The translations under genes and the position numbers were made by a program. The notes under the pieces are model-generated. The model made no database searches and had not been told where the DNA came from. It was given only the letters and a program-made list of their open reading frames with translations. This document shows, piece by piece, positions 25,565 through 33,874 of a stretch of DNA of 64,000 nucleotides (positions are counted from its first letter, which is position 1; the number at the start of each line of letters is the position of its first letter). Source of the stretch: Ardenticatenales bacterium (GTDB taxonomy: Bacteria > Chloroflexota > Anaerolineae > Ardenticatenales > Ardenticatenaceae); NCBI GenBank assembly GCA_020634795.1, contig JACKAZ010000009.1, positions 124,001 through 188,000 on the forward strand, given 5' to 3'.

Positions 25565-26758
25565 ATGAGTAGCCTATCCTACTGGCAGTCCTCGCTCGGG
25601 CTGCCGAATACGCTGACCATCGCCGCTGCGGTTGACACGCTTGAGTGCGATCTCTGCATCGTGGGTGGGGGGATCGCGGGCTCGAGCGCGGCCCACTGGG
25701 CGGCGGCGCGCGGCCTGCGGACGGTGCTGTTGGAGGCGCGCGAAGCCGCGATGGGGGCCACCGGACGAAACGCGGGTTTCGTTTTGAGTGGCGTGGCCGA
25801 CAATTACTACCGCGCGACGGTGAAATATGGGCGGGAGAATGCACGTGAGCTGTGGCAGTTGAGCATTGAGAATCGGAGCTTGATGCTCGACCTAGCCGAG
25901 GCGTTGGACGTGCCGTGCTGGCGCATCGGCTCGCTGGTGCTTGCCGAATCCGAGGAAGAGAGCGACGAACTCCGCCGCAGTGCCGCGCTGTTGGCCGCGG
26001 ATGGCTTCGCGGGCGACTACGAGGCCGATGCCCTGCGGGAGCGCGGCTTCTTCGGCGGGCTGCGTCGCCCCGACGATGGCACGACGCAGCCCGCCGCGCT
26101 GAGTCGTGCGCTGCTGGCACAGAGTGGTGCCACGGTGCTCGAAGGCACGGCGCTGCGTGGCTGGCAGAGCGATGGCGCGGGCGTAGTGGTGCGCAGTGAT
26201 CGGGCCACGGTGCGGGCGAAGTGGCTCTTCCTGGCGACCAACGCCTGGTCGGCCCGCATCCATCGCTACTTTCACGGCAAAGTCAGCCCGATGCGCGGTC
26301 AAATCTACCTGACCGATCCCGCTCCTCTGCTTTTCGATACGGCGGGGTACAGCCACCACGGCTACTACTACTTCCGCCAAGTGCCGGAGGCCGACGACCC
26401 GACGAGAGGTCGCTGGCTGCTCGGCGGCGCCCGCCACCTCAACTTCGACAGCGAGAACCACGTCTACGACGAATCCATCGGCGACAAGGTGCAGCGGGAC
26501 CTTGAGGCATGGAGCGCCGCCCATTTCCCCGAATTTGCCGATCTGCCGATCAGTCACCGTTGGGCAGGGCTGATGGCCTTCACCCCCGACGGACAGCCGT
26601 TGGTCGGCACTCTGCCCGACGAGCCGCGCGTGGGCTTCGCCGTCGGCTTCAACGGCCACGGCATGGGCCTCGGTATCCTCGTCGTCCGTCAAGCCCTCAA
26701 CCTCGTGCTCGACGGTCGGCCCGCCCCCCGCTTCGACGCGCGGCGCTTCGATGCGTAG
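25565..26758 (+). CDS. FAD-dependent oxidoreductase (DAO/glycine oxidase-like family)
   Basis: The 397-residue protein has an N-terminal dinucleotide-binding motif DLCIVGGGIAGSSAAHWAA (29-47), the FAD contact LLEAREAAMGATGRNAGF and the C-terminal GFNGHGMGLGI/FTPDGQPLVG elements of D-amino-acid-oxidase-type flavoenzymes. The YWQSSLG start resembles gamma-glutamylputrescine oxidase (PuuB-like) proteins. Such enzymes oxidise secondary or primary amines and release hydrogen peroxide. Substrate is not certain. A AAAGGAGTG ribosome-binding site precedes the ATG. No putrescine-pathway neighbours are visible. Confidence 0.88.
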   Translation: MSSLSYWQSSLGLPNTLTIAAAVDTLECDLCIVGGGIAGSSAAHWAAARGLRTVLLEAREAAMGATGRNAGFVLSGVADNYYRATVKYGRENARELWQLSIENRSLMLDLAEALDVPCWRIGSLVLAESEEESDELRRSAALLAADGFAGDYEADALRERGFFGGLRRPDDGTTQPAALSRALLAQSGATVLEGTALRGWQSDGAGVVVRSDRATVRAKWLFLATNAWSARIHRYFHGKVSPMRGQIYLTDPAPLLFDTAGYSHHGYYYFRQVPEADDPTRGRWLLGGARHLNFDSENHVYDESIGDKVQRDLEAWSAAHFPEFADLPISHRWAGLMAFTPDGQPLVGTLPDEPRVGFAVGFNGHGMGLGILVVRQALNLVLDGRPAPRFDARRFDA

Positions 26759-26759
26759 A

Positions 26760-27328
26760 GTCTTACAAGTTAGGCGTAAGGGAGTGGGGCTGGCGGGTTC
26801 GCGTGTGGGAGTGGTGTGGGGGCAAGGTGCAAGGTGCAAGGTGCAAGGTGCAAGGTGCATGGTGCATGGTGCATGGTGCATGGGTTTAGCGCGCCCGTTT
26901 TGCATTGCCGTTCCGTTCTGCGTTCGGAGCTTGCCCTGAGCGAAGCGAAGGGTTCTCCGTTCTGCGTTCGGAGCTTGCCCTGAGCGAAGCGACGGGTTCT
27001 CCGTTCTGCGTTCGGAGCTTGCCCTGAGCGAAGCGAAGGGTTCTGCGTTCACCAACGCTGCCGTAGCCAGCAACACCCCGAACAGCCACCCTGTCCAGAA
27101 ACGAACCCACCTCTTCTCCGTTCTGCGTTCACCAACGCCGTCGCAGCCAGCAACACCCCGAACAGCCACCCGGCCCAGAAACAAGCCCCTCTCTTCTCCG
27201 TTCTGCGTTCTGCGTTGCCGTTCCGTTCTGCGTTCACCCACGCCGCCGTAGCCAGCAACAACCCTGAACAGCCACCCTGCCCAGAAACCAACCCATCTCT
27301 TCTCCGTTCTCCGTTCTGCGTTGCCGTC
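26760..27328. repeat. Composite intergenic repeat block
   Basis: No gene. In order it holds an array of eight heptamers (GCAAGGT then GCATGGT, 26824-26882), the phrase GGGTTTAGCGCGCCCG, three copies of a GGAGCTTGCCCTGAGCGAAG element (26928, 26971, 27015) and three copies of the 80/105-bp unit (starting 27047, 27127, 27232) in which CAGCCAGCAACA and CAGAAAC are constant. Composition and order match the blocks at 28172 and 33875. Confidence 0.85.
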
Positions 27329-28171
27329 CTATCGCTCCACGGGACGTGAAGGATCGCTACTCCAGCCGCTCCACGACGGCACGAAGAGACGGGCTTCCGG
27401 CAGCCCTGCGTGGGCCATCGCCAAGAGGTTGTGCGTGGCGGTGACGCCCGAGCCACAGTAGACGATTGCTTCGTCGCTGGGCAGATCGGCCAGCAGGGTC
27501 TGGAACTGCGCGGCCAGCGCCTCGTCGGCTTTGAAGTGGCCCGTGGCCGCGATGTTTTCGGAGAAGGGGTAGTTGCGCGCCCCCGGGATATGGCCCGCAG
27601 CCGGATCGATCGGCTCGAAATCGCCACGGTAGCGCGCCGCGTCTCGTGCATCGATCAGCCGTTGCCCGTCGCCGCGCTGCACCAAAGCCTCCACCTCGTG
27701 CATCGTGGCAAGGCGCTGCGGATCGGGATCGCCGCAGAAGATCGTCGCATCACGCTGCTCGGCGCCGCTGGCCGTGGGCAGAGCAGCGGCCTGCCACGCG
27801 GGCCAGCCGCCGTCCAGCACCGCCACCGCACGGTGGCCCAAGTAGCGCACCATCCACCAGAGCCGCGCGGCCAACGCCCCGCCCCAATCATCGTAACAAA
27901 CGAGCTGCACCCCCTCGTCGATCCCCCAGCCGCCCAACGTCCGGCGGAAGTCGTCCAGATCGGGCAGCGGATGGCGCCCCTCGTTCGGCGTCGCTGGCCC
28001 CGCCAAATCCCGATCCAGATCGGCATAAAGCGCCCCTTTGATATGGGCCGCCTCGTACAACCGGCGCCCCTCGTCGGGGTCGTCCAGCCGGAAGCGGCAA
28101 TCGACCACGACCCACTGCGGATCGTCGAGGTTGGCGGCCAATTCTTCGGTCGTAATCAATGTCGTATACAT
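27329..28171 (-). CDS. Sulfurtransferase, rhodanese-like (thiosulfate/3-mercaptopyruvate type)
   Basis: The 280-residue protein has two rhodanese domains. The N-terminal one is inactive-like (DCRFRLDDPDEGRRLYEAAHIKGALYADL, cut here for length to its key residues DCRFRLDDPDEG). The C-terminal domain carries the catalytic loop YCGSGVTA with Cys239. CGSGVTA and the DARDAARYRGDFEPIDP segment resemble 3-mercaptopyruvate or thiosulfate sulfurtransferases of the SseA group. It transfers sulfane sulfur to thiophilic acceptors in the cytoplasm. The ATG at 28171 was chosen because the upstream frame is open only through repeat sequence. Its C-terminus ends right at repeat DNA. Confidence 0.93.
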   Translation of the reverse strand: MYTTLITTEELAANLDDPQWVVVDCRFRLDDPDEGRRLYEAAHIKGALYADLDRDLAGPATPNEGRHPLPDLDDFRRTLGGWGIDEGVQLVCYDDWGGALAARLWWMVRYLGHRAVAVLDGGWPAWQAAALPTASGAEQRDATIFCGDPDPQRLATMHEVEALVQRGDGQRLIDARDAARYRGDFEPIDPAAGHIPGARNYPFSENIAATGHFKADEALAAQFQTLLADLPSDEAIVYCGSGVTATHNLLAMAHAGLPEARLFVPSWSGWSSDPSRPVER

Positions 28172-28830
28172 GATGCCTCGGGGGGAGTGGGGGAGTTTGG
28201 AAGGTTGAGAGTTAAGGAGTTTAGAGTTAGAGGGGTGCAAGGGGCAAGGGGCAAGGGGAATGGTGCATGGTGCATGGTGCATGGTGCATGAGTTTAGCGC
28301 GCCCGTTCTGCGTTGCCGTTTCGTTCCGCGTTCGGAGCTTGCCCTGAGCGAAGAGAAGGGTTCTGCGTTCGGAGCTTGCCCTGAGCGAAGAGAAGGGTTC
28401 TGCGTTCTCCGTTCACCAACGCCTGCGCAGCCAGCAACAACCTGAACAGCCACCGATCCCAGAAACGAGCCTATCTCTTCTCCGTTCTGCGTTCACCCAC
28501 GCCTGCGCAGCCAGCAACAACCTGAACAGCCACTCTGCCCAGAAACGAACCCATCCCTTCCCTGTTCTGCGTTCACCAACGCTGCCGCAGCCAGCAGCAA
28601 CCTGAACAGCCACCGATCCCAGAAACGAGCCTATCTCTTCTCCGTTCTGCGTTCACCCACGCCTGCGCAGCCAGCAACAACCTGAACAGCCACCCTCCCC
28701 AGAAACGAACCCCTCTCTTCTCCGTTCTGCGTTCACCCACGCCTGCGCAGCCAGCAACAACCTGAACAGCCACCCTCCCCAGAAACGAACCCCCTCGTCT
28801 CCGTTCTGCGTTGCCGTTCGCCGTTCGCGC
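28172..28830. repeat. Composite repeat block with five tandem 80-bp units
   Basis: No gene. From left: GCAAGGG/GCATGGT heptamers (28224-28290), two GGAGCTTGCCCTGAGCGAAG elements (28332, 28370), then units starting at 28411, 28491, 28571, 28651 and 28731, exactly 80 bp apart. Each unit has GTTCACC, CAGCCAGCA, CCTGAACAGCCAC, CCAGAAACGA and a CTTCTCCGTTCTGC junction. Confidence 0.9.
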
Positions 28831-28886
28831 AATGGGCGCGGCTGTGATAGACTGCGTATACACTCTGTACCCTCAAGGAAAATCCC

Positions 28887-29297
28887 GTGCTTCAACAGCG
28901 GCCTTCAACGATACTCACCTTGCTTTTCTTCGCGGTAGCGCTGCTGCTGGCGGCGTGTGGCAGCGTCGCCAATAGCGTTGCTACGCCCACGCCTTCGCTC
29001 AGCGCAGAAGCGGCGCAAGGCCAAGCCCTTTTTCAAGGCAAAGGCCGTTGTGCCACCTGCCACGCCCTGTCGCCGGAAACAATCATCGTTGGCCCATCGT
29101 TGGCTGGCATTGCCACCCATGCGGCGTCCCGCGTGGCAGGGCTGAGCGCGGCAGAGTACTTGGAAGCGTCGATCCTCTTCCCCGACAGCTACATCGTCCC
29201 AGGCTTCGAAAATCAGCAAATGCCAACCACCCTCGCCAAAGAACTCTCCGTCCCCGAAGTGGAGGCGCTGGTCGCCTATATGCTGACGCTTGATTAA
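28887..29297 (+). CDS. Cytochrome c lipoprotein
   Basis: The 136-residue protein has a signal peptide ending in the lipobox LAAC (Cys24), followed by a short Thr/Pro linker and a single class I cytochrome c domain. The heme motif is CATCH (C55, C58, H59) and the probable axial methionine is in QQMPTTLA. It would be anchored to the outer face of the membrane and carry electrons. It starts with GTG behind AAGGAA. The gene is flanked on both sides by 80-bp repeat arrays in opposite orientation. The ccmH-ccmG genes at 42.6-43.7 kb could serve its maturation. Confidence 0.92.
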   Translation: MLQQRPSTILTLLFFAVALLLAACGSVANSVATPTPSLSAEAAQGQALFQGKGRCATCHALSPETIIVGPSLAGIATHAASRVAGLSAAEYLEASILFPDSYIVPGFENQQMPTTLAKELSVPEVEALVAYMLTLD

Positions 29298-29652
29298 CGC
29301 AAAACGCATAACGCATAACGCATAACGGCAACGCAGAACGAAGAAGAGATGGGTTCGTTTCTGGGATCGGTGGCTGTTCAGGTTGTTGCTGGCTGCGCAG
29401 GCGTTGGTGAACGCAGAACGAAGAAGAGATGAGTTCGTTTCTGGGATCGGTGGCTGTTCGGGTTGTTGCTGGCTGCGGCAGCGTTGGTGAACGCAGAACC
29501 GTTCTCTTCGCTCAGGGCAAGCTCCGAACGCAGAACGAAACGGCAACGCAGAACGGGTGCGCTAAACCCATGCACCATGCACCATGCACCATGCACCATC
29601 CCAACTCCTTAACTCCCAACCTTCCAAACTCTCCCACTCCCCCCGAGGCATC
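29298..29652. repeat. Composite repeat block, inverted orientation
   Basis: No gene. It contains tandem GCATAAC near 29305-29326, two 80-bp units read on the opposite strand (repeat spacing 29341 to 29421), one inverted CTTCGCTCAGGGCAAGCTCC element at 29506, and four CATGCAC heptamers at 29572-29600 just before the SsnA gene. The order is the mirror image of the block at 28172. Confidence 0.85.
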
Positions 29653-31026
29653 ATGCTCATCCTAACCCACCTCCGCATCGCCCCCGACCCCGCCGATTTC
29701 GACGCGACGATTCTAGACGATCATGCGATTGTGGTCGAGGGGGACGAGATTGTGGAAATTGTGCCAAGCGCGGAGGCAGCACGCCGCTTCCCATCGGCGG
29801 AGCGGGTGGACGGGCGGGGCAAGCTGGCGCTGCCCGGCGCGATCTGCGCCCACACCCATTTCTACGGTGCCTACGCCCGCGGGCTGGCAATCCCCGGCCC
29901 TGCCCCCGCCGATTTCCCGCAGATCTTGCGGCGGCTCTGGTGGACGCTCGACCGCGCGCTGACGCGGGAGAGTGTGCGCGCTTCGGCTGAGGTGATGCTG
30001 CTCGACGCGATACGTAACGGCTGCACCACGCTGATCGACCACCATGCCAGCCCTAACGCAGTGGCGGGCAGCTTGGCGGTGATCGGCGAGGCGGTGCTGG
30101 AGAGCGGGCTGCGCGGCTGCTTGTGCTACGAGGTCAGTGACCGCGACGGCGCTGCGGTGGCGGCGCAGGGCATCGCCGAGAATGTGCGCTGGTTGGAGCG
30201 CTGCCACGCCGCGCCGAATCCGCGACTGGCCGCCACCTTCGGCCTTCATGCCGCCATGACCCTTTCCGACGAGACGCTGGACGCGGCCCGTGCTGCGGCA
30301 CACGGCCTGCCCTTCGACGTCGGCTTCCACATCCACGCCGCCGAAGGGCCTGCCGATCAGCGCCATTCGCATGAGCATTACGGGCTACCCGTGATCGAGC
30401 GGCTGCATCAACGCGGCATCCTTGGGCCGCGCACCATCGTCGCTCATGCGATCGACATCAGTGACCGCGAGCGGGCCTTGCTGGCGGAAAGTGGCAGTTG
30501 GGTCAGCCATCAGCCCCGATCCAACATGAACAACGCCGTGGGCGTGGCGGATGTAACGGCGCTGTTGGCCGATCCCGTGCTGGGCAACCGCACCTGCTTG
30601 GGCAACGATGGCTTTTCCTTCGACATGTTTGCCGAAATGAAGACGGCCTACCTGTTGCACAAAGTCGCCACCAACGACCCACGCAGCCTGCCGGGTGGCG
30701 ACGTGATGCGGATGGCCTATGCCAACAACGCGCGGCTGGCCGCCCTCTTCTTCGACAAGCCGGTGGGCGTGTTGAAGGTCGGCGCCTATGCCGACATCAT
30801 GCTCACCGACTATCGGCCCTTCACCCCGTTACACAGCGGCAACCTGCCTTGGCACCTCCTCTTTGGCATGAGCGGCAGCAACGTCACCGACACCATCGCA
30901 GGGGGGCGTCTCGTGATGCGTGACCGCAACGTTATGTCAATGGACGAGGCGACCGTGGTGGCCAATGCGCGTGCGCTGGCCGACGAAGTGTGGAGGCACT
31001 TCGCGGCGCTGAGCGGTGATGCATAA
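29653..31026 (+). CDS. ssnA: SsnA-type aminohydrolase (amidohydrolase family)
   Basis: The 457-residue protein is close in layout to Escherichia coli SsnA: MLILTHLRI at the start, PGAICAHTHFYGAYARGL (metal ligands H67, H69), CTTLIDHHASPNAVAGSL, FHIHAAEGPADQRHSHEHYG, TIVAHAID, SHQPRSNMNNAVG and LGNDGFSFDMFAEMK with the catalytic aspartate. SsnA belongs to the guanine-deaminase/chlorohydrolase branch and is a marker often found near selenium-dependent molybdenum hydroxylase genes. Its own reaction is not well defined. The ATG at 29653 marks the start of protein-like sequence. A YqeC fusion and a molybdenum hydroxylase subunit occur 22 kb away, at 52.5-56.3 kb. Confidence 0.88.
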   Translation: MLILTHLRIAPDPADFDATILDDHAIVVEGDEIVEIVPSAEAARRFPSAERVDGRGKLALPGAICAHTHFYGAYARGLAIPGPAPADFPQILRRLWWTLDRALTRESVRASAEVMLLDAIRNGCTTLIDHHASPNAVAGSLAVIGEAVLESGLRGCLCYEVSDRDGAAVAAQGIAENVRWLERCHAAPNPRLAATFGLHAAMTLSDETLDAARAAAHGLPFDVGFHIHAAEGPADQRHSHEHYGLPVIERLHQRGILGPRTIVAHAIDISDRERALLAESGSWVSHQPRSNMNNAVGVADVTALLADPVLGNRTCLGNDGFSFDMFAEMKTAYLLHKVATNDPRSLPGGDVMRMAYANNARLAALFFDKPVGVLKVGAYADIMLTDYRPFTPLHSGNLPWHLLFGMSGSNVTDTIAGGRLVMRDRNVMSMDEATVVANARALADEVWRHFAALSGDA

Positions 31027-31077
31027 GTGAGGGGTGATCACCCTTCCGGACGAACAGGCCTCGGGCGCGCCCTGGCA

Positions 31078-31902
31078 TCAAAGGAAGGGAACACGCCGCC
31101 AGAAGCGGCGAACCATCCAGTTAAAGGCGCGGGGCGACAGTTGGGAGAGCAGATCGAACAGGTGGGCATCCCGCCCAACGAGCACCCGCCGGTCGCCCCG
31201 TTCGATGGCGCGGATGATGCGCCGCGCCACCTGCTCCACCGCCATCCCATCCCGCAGGAACGCCGCTTCCGCCGCCTGTTTGCGCGAATCCGTGGCGCGC
31301 CCACGCCGCACAATTTCAGTCGCGGTCGCGCCCGGATAGATCGCACTCACCGCAATGTTCGCGTCGGCGACTTCGCCCGCTAGGGCCTCGGTGAAGGCGC
31401 GGGCCGCATGTTTGGACGCGGCGTAGGCCGCCTTGGTGGGCAGCGAGATCAGGGCGAAGTCGGAGAGTACCACCGCTATCGCGGCGTGGCCGCGCTGGTG
31501 GGCGGTACGGCGCAACGCGGGGAGGAAGGCTTGACTGCTGTGAACCACGCCCCAGAAGTTGACCGCCAGCGCCGCGTCGATATCCTGCACCGACAGGCGC
31601 TCGATCGGTCCCGCGACCGAGATGCCCGCATTGCAGATAAGCAGTGAGGGTGCGCCGAGCTGGGCTTCGACGTACCGCGCCGCGTCGTGGGTCGAATCGG
31701 CGCGGGTGACATCGCAAGTCAGCGCGAGGGAACGTGGCAGATCGACCACGTCTAGCGCGGCTCGATCAATGTCTAACATTGCCACCGCCGCACCGCGCTG
31801 AGCAAGGCCCGCGCACAGCGCGTGCCCAATGCCATGCGCCGCGCCGGTCACCACGGCGACGCTCTCGGGGCCAATCTTCGTGGTACGTTGCGCCAATCGC
31901 AC
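31078..31902 (-). CDS. Short-chain dehydrogenase/reductase
   Basis: The 274-residue protein has the NAD(P)-binding motif VVTGAAHGIGHAL, the DVT residue set, the NAG motif (LLICNAGISVAG), and the active site Ser in VVLSDFALIS with YAASK. It therefore has a complete SDR catalytic set. Length and C-terminus (RVLVGRDAHLFDLLSQLSP) resemble SDRs acting on lipids or steroids. It begins at GTG, 4 bp past the stop of the thioesterase gene upstream, so the two form one operon. It converges with ssnA. Substrate unknown. Confidence 0.9.
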   Translation of the reverse strand: MRLAQRTTKIGPESVAVVTGAAHGIGHALCAGLAQRGAAVAMLDIDRAALDVVDLPRSLALTCDVTRADSTHDAARYVEAQLGAPSLLICNAGISVAGPIERLSVQDIDAALAVNFWGVVHSSQAFLPALRRTAHQRGHAAIAVVLSDFALISLPTKAAYAASKHAARAFTEALAGEVADANIAVSAIYPGATATEIVRRGRATDSRKQAAEAAFLRDGMAVEQVARRIIRAIERGDRRVLVGRDAHLFDLLSQLSPRAFNWMVRRFWRRVPFL

Positions 31903-31906
31903 ACCC

Positions 31907-32365
31907 TCACCCCACCGGCTTGTAATAGTTCGTTACCCGAGCGCGGCAGAGCAATTTGCCGCTTTCCTCATGCGTGATATCGACCTCGTGGAAGATGAAG
32001 GCGCGGCTGCGACGAAGCACCGTTGCCGTCGCTCGCACATGGCCTTCCCGCGCCGACGCAAGGTGGGAGCCGTTGATCTCGACACCAACCGGCATCTTCT
32101 GCGTGAAATCCACCTTCCACGAAGCGTGGGCGCTGGCCGCCGATTCTGCCATCAGCAGGCTTGCGCCGCCGTGCAGCAGGCCGTAGGGCTGGCGCACCGC
32201 ATCGCTGATCGGCATCCGCAGAACGATCTGCTCATCGCTCACATCCACCAACTCCATCCCCAGATGGCCCATCGCTGTCCGATCCCAGAAGCCCTCGCTC
32301 ATTTTCATCCACTGCTCACGATAGGCCGCCTCGCTCATTCCGAAGGTCGTGCTGTCCTCTGTCAT
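31907..32365 (-). CDS. Hotdog-fold thioesterase, PaaI/YbgC-like
   Basis: The 152-residue protein has the PaaI-type hotdog signature PYGLLHGGASLLMAESAAS, followed by KMPVGVEINGSHLASAREG and HEVDITHEESGKLLCRARVT. These enzymes hydrolyse acyl-CoA thioesters, commonly aromatic or medium-chain acyl groups. The ATG at 32365 follows GGAAGAA. The codons upstream are inside heptamer repeats and are not coding. It is the first gene of an operon with the SDR. Confidence 0.9.
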   Translation of the reverse strand: MTEDSTTFGMSEAAYREQWMKMSEGFWDRTAMGHLGMELVDVSDEQIVLRMPISDAVRQPYGLLHGGASLLMAESAASAHASWKVDFTQKMPVGVEINGSHLASAREGHVRATATVLRRSRAFIFHEVDITHEESGKLLCRARVTNYYKPVG

Positions 32366-32412
32366 GCTTTCTTCCGGTTGGGGTGTGTTTGATGAGTGCG
32401 GACGTTGTATCG

Positions 32413-32504
32413 GTGCAAGGTGCAAGGTGCATGGTGCAAGGTGCAAGGTGCAAGGTGCATGGTGCATGGTGCAAGGTGCATGGTGCAAGGTGCATGGTGC
32501 ATGG
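32413..32504. repeat. Heptamer array GCAAGGT/GCATGGT, interrupted on the right by an IS element
   Basis: About thirteen tandem heptamers, a mixture of GCAAGGT and GCATGGT, end in CATGG at the left boundary of the IS3-type element. The continuation GGGTTTAGCGCGCCCG resumes beyond the element at 33875. Confidence 0.88.
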
Positions 32505-32564
32505 TGACCCGTCCTGAATAAGATTGACAAAGAATGCCCCCATCACCATTAAGGACAGGTCAAG

Positions 32565-32915
32565 ATGAAAACCAAAATACCCCGCTATAGCCAAGCCTTC
32601 AAACGGCAGGTCGTCAGTGAATATGAAGCAGGCGCAAGTTGCCGTCACCTCCAGCAGAAGTATGGCATCGGCGGCTCCGACACCATCAACCGCTGGGTGC
32701 GCCAATTCAGCCGTCAAGGCTTACGCCAAGAACTCATGCGCATCCAACGTCCGGATGAACGCCATCAAATCAAGCTCGCCCAAGAGCGTATCCAACGCCT
32801 CGAGCAAGCCGTCAGCCAACTGGCGCTGGACAAAATCTTGCTCCAAGCCGAGTTGGCTGAAGCCGAAACTTTGCTCGGTAGCCCGCTCCAAACAAAGATC
32901 GGCCGCAGATCATGA
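32565..32915 (+). CDS. IS3-family transposase OrfA
   Basis: The 116-residue protein has an N-terminal helix-turn-helix (YSQAFKRQVVSEYEAGASCR, HLQQKYGIGGSDTINRWVR) and a C-terminal leucine-zipper-like coiled coil (about residues 68-100, IQRLEQAVSQLALDKILLQ). It binds the terminal repeats. It begins 60 bp inside the left end, and its stop codon lies just before the orfB region, as in IS3 elements that make OrfAB by frameshifting. The reading frame is intact. Confidence 0.9.
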   Translation: MKTKIPRYSQAFKRQVVSEYEAGASCRHLQQKYGIGGSDTINRWVRQFSRQGLRQELMRIQRPDERHQIKLAQERIQRLEQAVSQLALDKILLQAELAEAETLLGSPLQTKIGRRS

Positions 32916-32931
32916 AGCACGCCATGGATAA

Positions 32932-33804
32932 TCCCTCCGCCAGCACTATGCCATCAGCCAGCAGCAATTGCTCGCCGCGCTGGGCATCAGTCGCCAAGCC
33001 TACCATCAACAGCGCCAACGCCAACAACGCCGCGCCGCCCGCGAAGCGCTGGCGCTGGAGATCGTGCGCCAAATCCGCCAGCACCACCCGCGCATGGGCA
33101 CGCGCAAGCTGCACCATCTGCTCAAGGAACGCCACTGCGCCATCGGGCGCGACCGCCTCTTCCGCCTGCTCAGCGAGCATGAGCTGCTGATTCAGCCTAA
33201 ACGCAGCTATCGGCGCACGACCTACGCCGGTCTGTACCGCTGGCCCAATCTGCTGCCCGCGCTGCGTCTTGAGCGCGTCGGCCAACTGTGGGTCGCCGAC
33301 ATCACCCTACCTCGCCACCGCAGACGGCTTCGCCTACTTGGCGCTGGTGACCGACGCCTTTTCGCGCTACATCGTGGGCTACGATCTGTGTGCGAGTCTG
33401 GCCCTGGAAGGCGCCCAGCGCGCCCCCGCAGATGGCGCTTGACCACGCGCAGCATCCGCGGCAAGGCCTGATCCATCACAGCGATCATGGCGTGCAGTAC
33501 ACCGCGCGGCCCCTACACCGATCTGTTGCAGGCCCATGGCCTGCGGCCCAGCATGGGCGCGGTGGGCAACGCGTATGATAATGCCTTGGCCGAGCGCGTC
33601 AATGGCATCCTCAAGCTCGAATACCTGCTGGATCAACAGTTCAGCGACTTGCGCCATGCCGAGCAGACGGTGGGGCAAAGCATCTGGCTCTACAACCACG
33701 AACGACCCCATCTCAACCTCGACATGCAGCGCCCGGCGCAGGTACATTATGCCCCAGCTATCCCTTCCTTAAAGCAGCCGTTGGCTCAACGCACTACGGC
33801 TTGA
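32932..33804 (+). pseudogene. IS3-family transposase OrfB (DDE integrase), frameshifted
   Basis: Fragments in three frames join into one rve-type transposase. The HTH_21 part (LLAALGISRQAYHQQRQRQ) and the first catalytic Asp (LWVADIT) are in one frame. The ADGFAYLALVTDAFSRYIVGY part is in the next, HHSDHGVQYTARP (second Asp) in the third, and AYDNALAERVNGILKLEY (catalytic Glu) back in the first. Breaks lie at runs of C near 33306, 33423 and 33510, each consistent with one extra C. An in-frame TAA precedes the left fragment. The DDE residues exist but the frame is broken, so no active transposase should be made. Confidence 0.85.
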
Positions 33805-33874
33805 GGCCCGTTGCTAACTTTCCATAATCCAGCTTGTGCGCCCTTTTTTTGTCAACGTATTTCAGGACTTGACA

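Larger units (their letters stand above)
32505..33874 (+). mobile_element. IS3-family insertion sequence, 1370 bp, decayed
   Basis: The element is bounded by imperfect inverted repeats: TGACCCGTCCTGAATAAG on the left and the complement TGTCAAGTCCTGAAATAC on the right, both followed by TTGACAAA at similar distance. A 3-bp target duplication TGG flanks it (32502-32504 and 33875-33877). It contains orfA and a frameshifted orfB. The flanking DNA is a copy of the composite intergenic repeat; the intact form of the junction (CATGGGTTTAGCGC) occurs uninterrupted at 26878, so the empty site can be read in the same window. Confidence 0.9.

Noticed and set aside
28411..28820. Possible CRISPR array
   Set aside because: The whole 80-bp unit is conserved with no unique spacers, and no cas genes are nearby.
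32316..32717. 133-residue minus-strand frame across the IS left end
   Set aside because: It is antisense to orfA and crosses the IS boundary and the heptamer array.
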